The notes beneath the pieces were generated by a model that searched no databases, was not told the DNA's origin, and was given only the letters and a program-made list of their open reading frames with translations. This document shows, in pieces, positions 30,348-33,214 of a DNA stretch of 33,214 nucleotides (positions are counted from its first letter, which is position 1; each line of letters starts with the position of its first letter). The stretch comes from an uncultured Eubacterium sp. Lineage in GTDB: Bacteria; Bacillota; Clostridia; Lachnospirales; Lachnospiraceae. The stretch covers positions 1 through 33,214 of the forward strand of contig CALZFR010000005.1 of the NCBI GenBank assembly GCA_945648485.1. Direction: 5' to 3'. The position numbers and the translations under genes are program-made.

Positions 30348-31628
30348 ATGAAGGTATTAGTTGTAGGAAGTGGTGGACGTGAACATGCAATCTGCTGGAA
30401 GATAAGCCAGTCAGACAAGGTTGATAAGATATACTGTGCACCTGGTAATGCAGGTATTTCACAGGTGGCAGAATGTGTAGATATAAAGGCGATGGAATTT
30501 GACAAGCTTGTACAGTTTGCAAAGGATAATGCTATTGACCTCACAGTTGTAGGAATGGATGATCCATTAGTTGGCGGTATTGTTGACGTGTTCGAGAAGG
30601 AGGGCTTAAGAGTATTCGGCCCAAGAAAGAATGCAGCTATCCTTGAAGGCTCTAAGGCATTTTCAAAGGATCTGATGAAGAAGTACAATATTCCTACAGC
30701 AGCTTATGAGACATTTACATCTGCTGAGGATGCCAAGGAATACCTTAAGACAGCAGAATTTCCTATTGTACTTAAAGCAGACGGACTTGCCCTTGGTAAG
30801 GGTGTGCTTATCTGTGGTACTTTAGAGGAGGCACTTGCCGGAGTTGATGAACTTATGCTTGACAAGAAGTTCGGTACTGCTGGTGATACAATCGTTATTG
30901 AAGAGTTTATGACAGGAAGGGAAGTATCTGTACTTTCATTTGTTGATGGCAATACAATCAAGATTATGTCATCTGCCCAGGACCACAAGAGAGCTCTTGA
31001 TGGAGACCAGGGACTTAACACAGGTGGAATGGGTAATTTCTCACCAAGTCCTTTCTATACTGAGGAAGTTGATGATTTCTGCAAGAAATATATATATCAG
31101 GCAACTGTTGATGCCATGAAGGCAGAGGGAAGACCATTCAAGGGAGTTATCTTCTTTGGGCTTATGCTTACACCTAAGGGTCCTAGAGTTCTTGAGTACA
31201 ATGCAAGATTTGGTGACCCTGAGGCACAGGTTGTTCTTCCTAGAATGAAGAATGATATTATTGATGTATTTGAAGCATGTATAGATGGAACATTAGATAA
31301 GGTAGACCTCCAGTTTGAGGATAATGCCTGTGTATGTGTTGTCCTTGCATCTGATGGTTATCCTCTGGAATACAAGAAGGGCTATGAAATCTTTGGTCAG
31401 GAAAGATTCAATGACAAGGATGGATATTATCTTTTCCATGCAGGAACCAAGTTTAATGAAGAAGGCAAGGTAGTAACCAACGGGGGAAGAGTACTTGGAG
31501 TAACAGCACTGGGTAAAGATCTTGTTGAGGCAAGAGCCAACGCATATAAAGCCACAGAGTGGGTTACATTTGCTAACAAATATATGAGACATGACATCGG
31601 CAGATCAATTGATGAGGCATTAAAATAA
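30348..31628 (+). CDS. purD: Phosphoribosylamine--glycine ligase
   Basis: KVLVVGSGGREHAI, LKADGLALGKGVLIC, GGMGNFSPSPF, LEYNARFGDPEAQVVLPRM. Confidence 0.96.
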   Translation: MKVLVVGSGGREHAICWKISQSDKVDKIYCAPGNAGISQVAECVDIKAMEFDKLVQFAKDNAIDLTVVGMDDPLVGGIVDVFEKEGLRVFGPRKNAAILEGSKAFSKDLMKKYNIPTAAYETFTSAEDAKEYLKTAEFPIVLKADGLALGKGVLICGTLEEALAGVDELMLDKKFGTAGDTIVIEEFMTGREVSVLSFVDGNTIKIMSSAQDHKRALDGDQGLNTGGMGNFSPSPFYTEEVDDFCKKYIYQATVDAMKAEGRPFKGVIFFGLMLTPKGPRVLEYNARFGDPEAQVVLPRMKNDIIDVFEACIDGTLDKVDLQFEDNACVCVVLASDGYPLEYKKGYEIFGQERFNDKDGYYLFHAGTKFNEEGKVVTNGGRVLGVTALGKDLVEARANAYKATEWVTFANKYMRHDIGRSIDEALK

Positions 31629-31643
31629 GGATTGGAGAGGAAC

Positions 31644-32897
31644 ATGAAAGTTACATCTGTAAAGGGAACTAACGATTATCTTCCTAATGAAGTAGAGATA
31701 AGAGATTATCTCCAGAATCAGATATTATCAGTATATAAAGCTAACGGATTTGAACATATTACAACACCTATTCTTGAGGACATCGAGAACCTTGATAAAA
31801 GTGATGGTGGAGAGAACCTTAATCTTATATTTAAGATTATGAAGCGTGGTGACAAGCTTGATAAGGCGCTGGAGTCAGGTGTTACATCAGCCAATGAGAA
31901 CGAACTGGCTGACATGGGACTGCGCTACGACCTTACACTTCCATTAAGCAGATATTATGCAAATAATAAAGATAAGCTTACAATTCCTATGAAGTGTATC
32001 CAGATGGACAGGGTATACAGAGCTGAGAGACCCCAGAAGGGAAGATTAAGAGAGTTTGTCCAGTGTGATATTGATATTATTGGTTCAGATTCAACAGATA
32101 GCGAGATAGAACTTATTCTTACAACAACCAAGGCTCTTGATGCAATTGGAATGAAGAATTACAAGGTAAAGGTTAATGACAGAAGATTACTTCGTGCTGT
32201 GCTTTCTTCATTTGGATTCGAGGATAAGGATCTTGACAGTGTGTGTATCACTTTTGATAAGATGGACAAAATCGGACTTGAGGGAGTTACAGAGGAACTT
32301 AACGAAAAAGGATTTTCTGATACAGCTGTTAATAATTTTAAAGTGTTTCTGTCGAAACAGGATTTCAGCCTGACATCAATAAGAGATATGCTTGATGATA
32401 AGGAGCCTGCTGACAGCCTGATTCATATTATTGATTCAGTTAATGAGATTACAGGCAATGCATATGATGTAGTATTTGACCTGTCACTGGTAAGAGGACA
32501 GGGATACTATACAGGAACGGTATTCGAGGTTGAGAGTATTGACTTCAAGGGAGCTATTGCTGGTGGTGGAAGATATGATAATCTTATAGGCAAGTTCCTT
32601 AACGAGAATGTTCCTGCAGTAGGATTTTCAATTGGATTTGAGAGAATTTTCTCAATTCTTATGGAGCATGGAATCAGTATACCAGACAGAGAGAAAAAGG
32701 TAGCTGTTATGTACGATTCTGAGAATCTTGTTAAGGCTGTAAGAATTGCAGATGGCTTAAGAGAACAGGGATGCGCAGCATCTTTGTATGTTAAGCCTAA
32801 GAAGCTTGGCAAGTTCCTTAATAAGCTGGAAGAGAGAGCTTATGACGGATTTGTAAATGTGGAGAATGGACCAGAAGTGAGCTGGTTTGAAAAGTAG
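31644..32897 (+). CDS. hisS: Histidine--tRNA ligase (HisS/HisZ family)
   Basis: VKGTNDYLP, LRYDLTLPLSRYYA, QMDRVYRAERPQKGRLREFVQCDIDIIG, RGQGYYTGTVFEV, GGGRYDNLIG; ATG 31644 follows SD GGAGAGG. Confidence 0.9.
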   Translation: MKVTSVKGTNDYLPNEVEIRDYLQNQILSVYKANGFEHITTPILEDIENLDKSDGGENLNLIFKIMKRGDKLDKALESGVTSANENELADMGLRYDLTLPLSRYYANNKDKLTIPMKCIQMDRVYRAERPQKGRLREFVQCDIDIIGSDSTDSEIELILTTTKALDAIGMKNYKVKVNDRRLLRAVLSSFGFEDKDLDSVCITFDKMDKIGLEGVTEELNEKGFSDTAVNNFKVFLSKQDFSLTSIRDMLDDKEPADSLIHIIDSVNEITGNAYDVVFDLSLVRGQGYYTGTVFEVESIDFKGAIAGGGRYDNLIGKFLNENVPAVGFSIGFERIFSILMEHGISIPDREKKVAVMYDSENLVKAVRIADGLREQGCAASLYVKPKKLGKFLNKLEERAYDGFVNVENGPEVSWFEK

Positions 32898-32951
32898 AAC
32901 ATTCAGCAATTGACTGATTTATGGCTGCTTAGGCTGTGTTTCTGGGGTTTT

Positions 32952-33214
32952 GCGATACTCCCGGCAGAAATACGCTGATGGGCTGGTATACAGTTACAGC
33001 TGGAACGATTGGGCGAAATCTTAGTGCTGCGGCATGTATGGATTACACTTCGCCACCAATGGGGCAACTGTTTGAGCCCCGACCAGGGGCGAGTTTTGAA
33101 CCATTGGTGAAATAAGCGAGTGTAATTCATATATGTCGCAACACTTAGACTTTCGACCTGTTCCAGCTGTAACTGTATACCAGCCCATCAGCGTATTTCT
33201 GCCGGGAGTATCGC
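32952..33214. repeat. 263-bp near-palindrome (long hairpin or MITE-like inverted-repeat element) at the window end
   Basis: 32952-33006 is the exact reverse complement of 33160-33214 (55 bp). Inner arms also pair: 33024-33049 with 33119-33144, 33054-33062 with 33101-33109, and apical GCCCC/GGGGC 33076-33080 with 33086-33090. Confidence 0.85.

Noticed and set aside
32903-33130. 75-aa ORF on the - strand inside the terminal palindrome
   Set aside because: Lies within a palindromic repeat, no SD or protein-like composition; likely spurious.

Overview
The window is a 33.2 kb, housekeeping-dominated segment of a Firmicutes genome, probably a motile Lachnospiraceae judging by gene content and codon style. 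Almost all genes are on the + strand. In order: a partial membrane protein; a CtpE-like P-type ATPase; a convergent orphan NitT/TauT-type substrate-binding lipoprotein (-); a soluble CZB chemoreceptor; SEC-C methionine aminopeptidase; guaB; a CheX-like/CheY pair; truA; argS; a family-2 glycosyltransferase; a YcxB-like protein (-); a GGDEF-EAL protein; pyrC-pyrF-pyrK-pyrD; a large hybrid histidine kinase; pyrE; a few small membrane proteins; an M29-type aminopeptidase with a long N-terminal extension; purE-purM-purN-purD; and hisS. No CRISPR array, tRNA, rRNA, transposase or phage module was seen. The strongest unexplained signals are non-coding. First, a 263-bp near-palindrome with 55-bp perfect arms ends exactly at the window edge (32952-33214). 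Second, the purE leader can form an H-type pseudoknot whose third loop is the Shine-Dalgarno sequence (27961-28018). Third, a terminator-like hairpin lies between the guaB promoter and its start codon. All calls are by eye; no searches or folding calculations were run.
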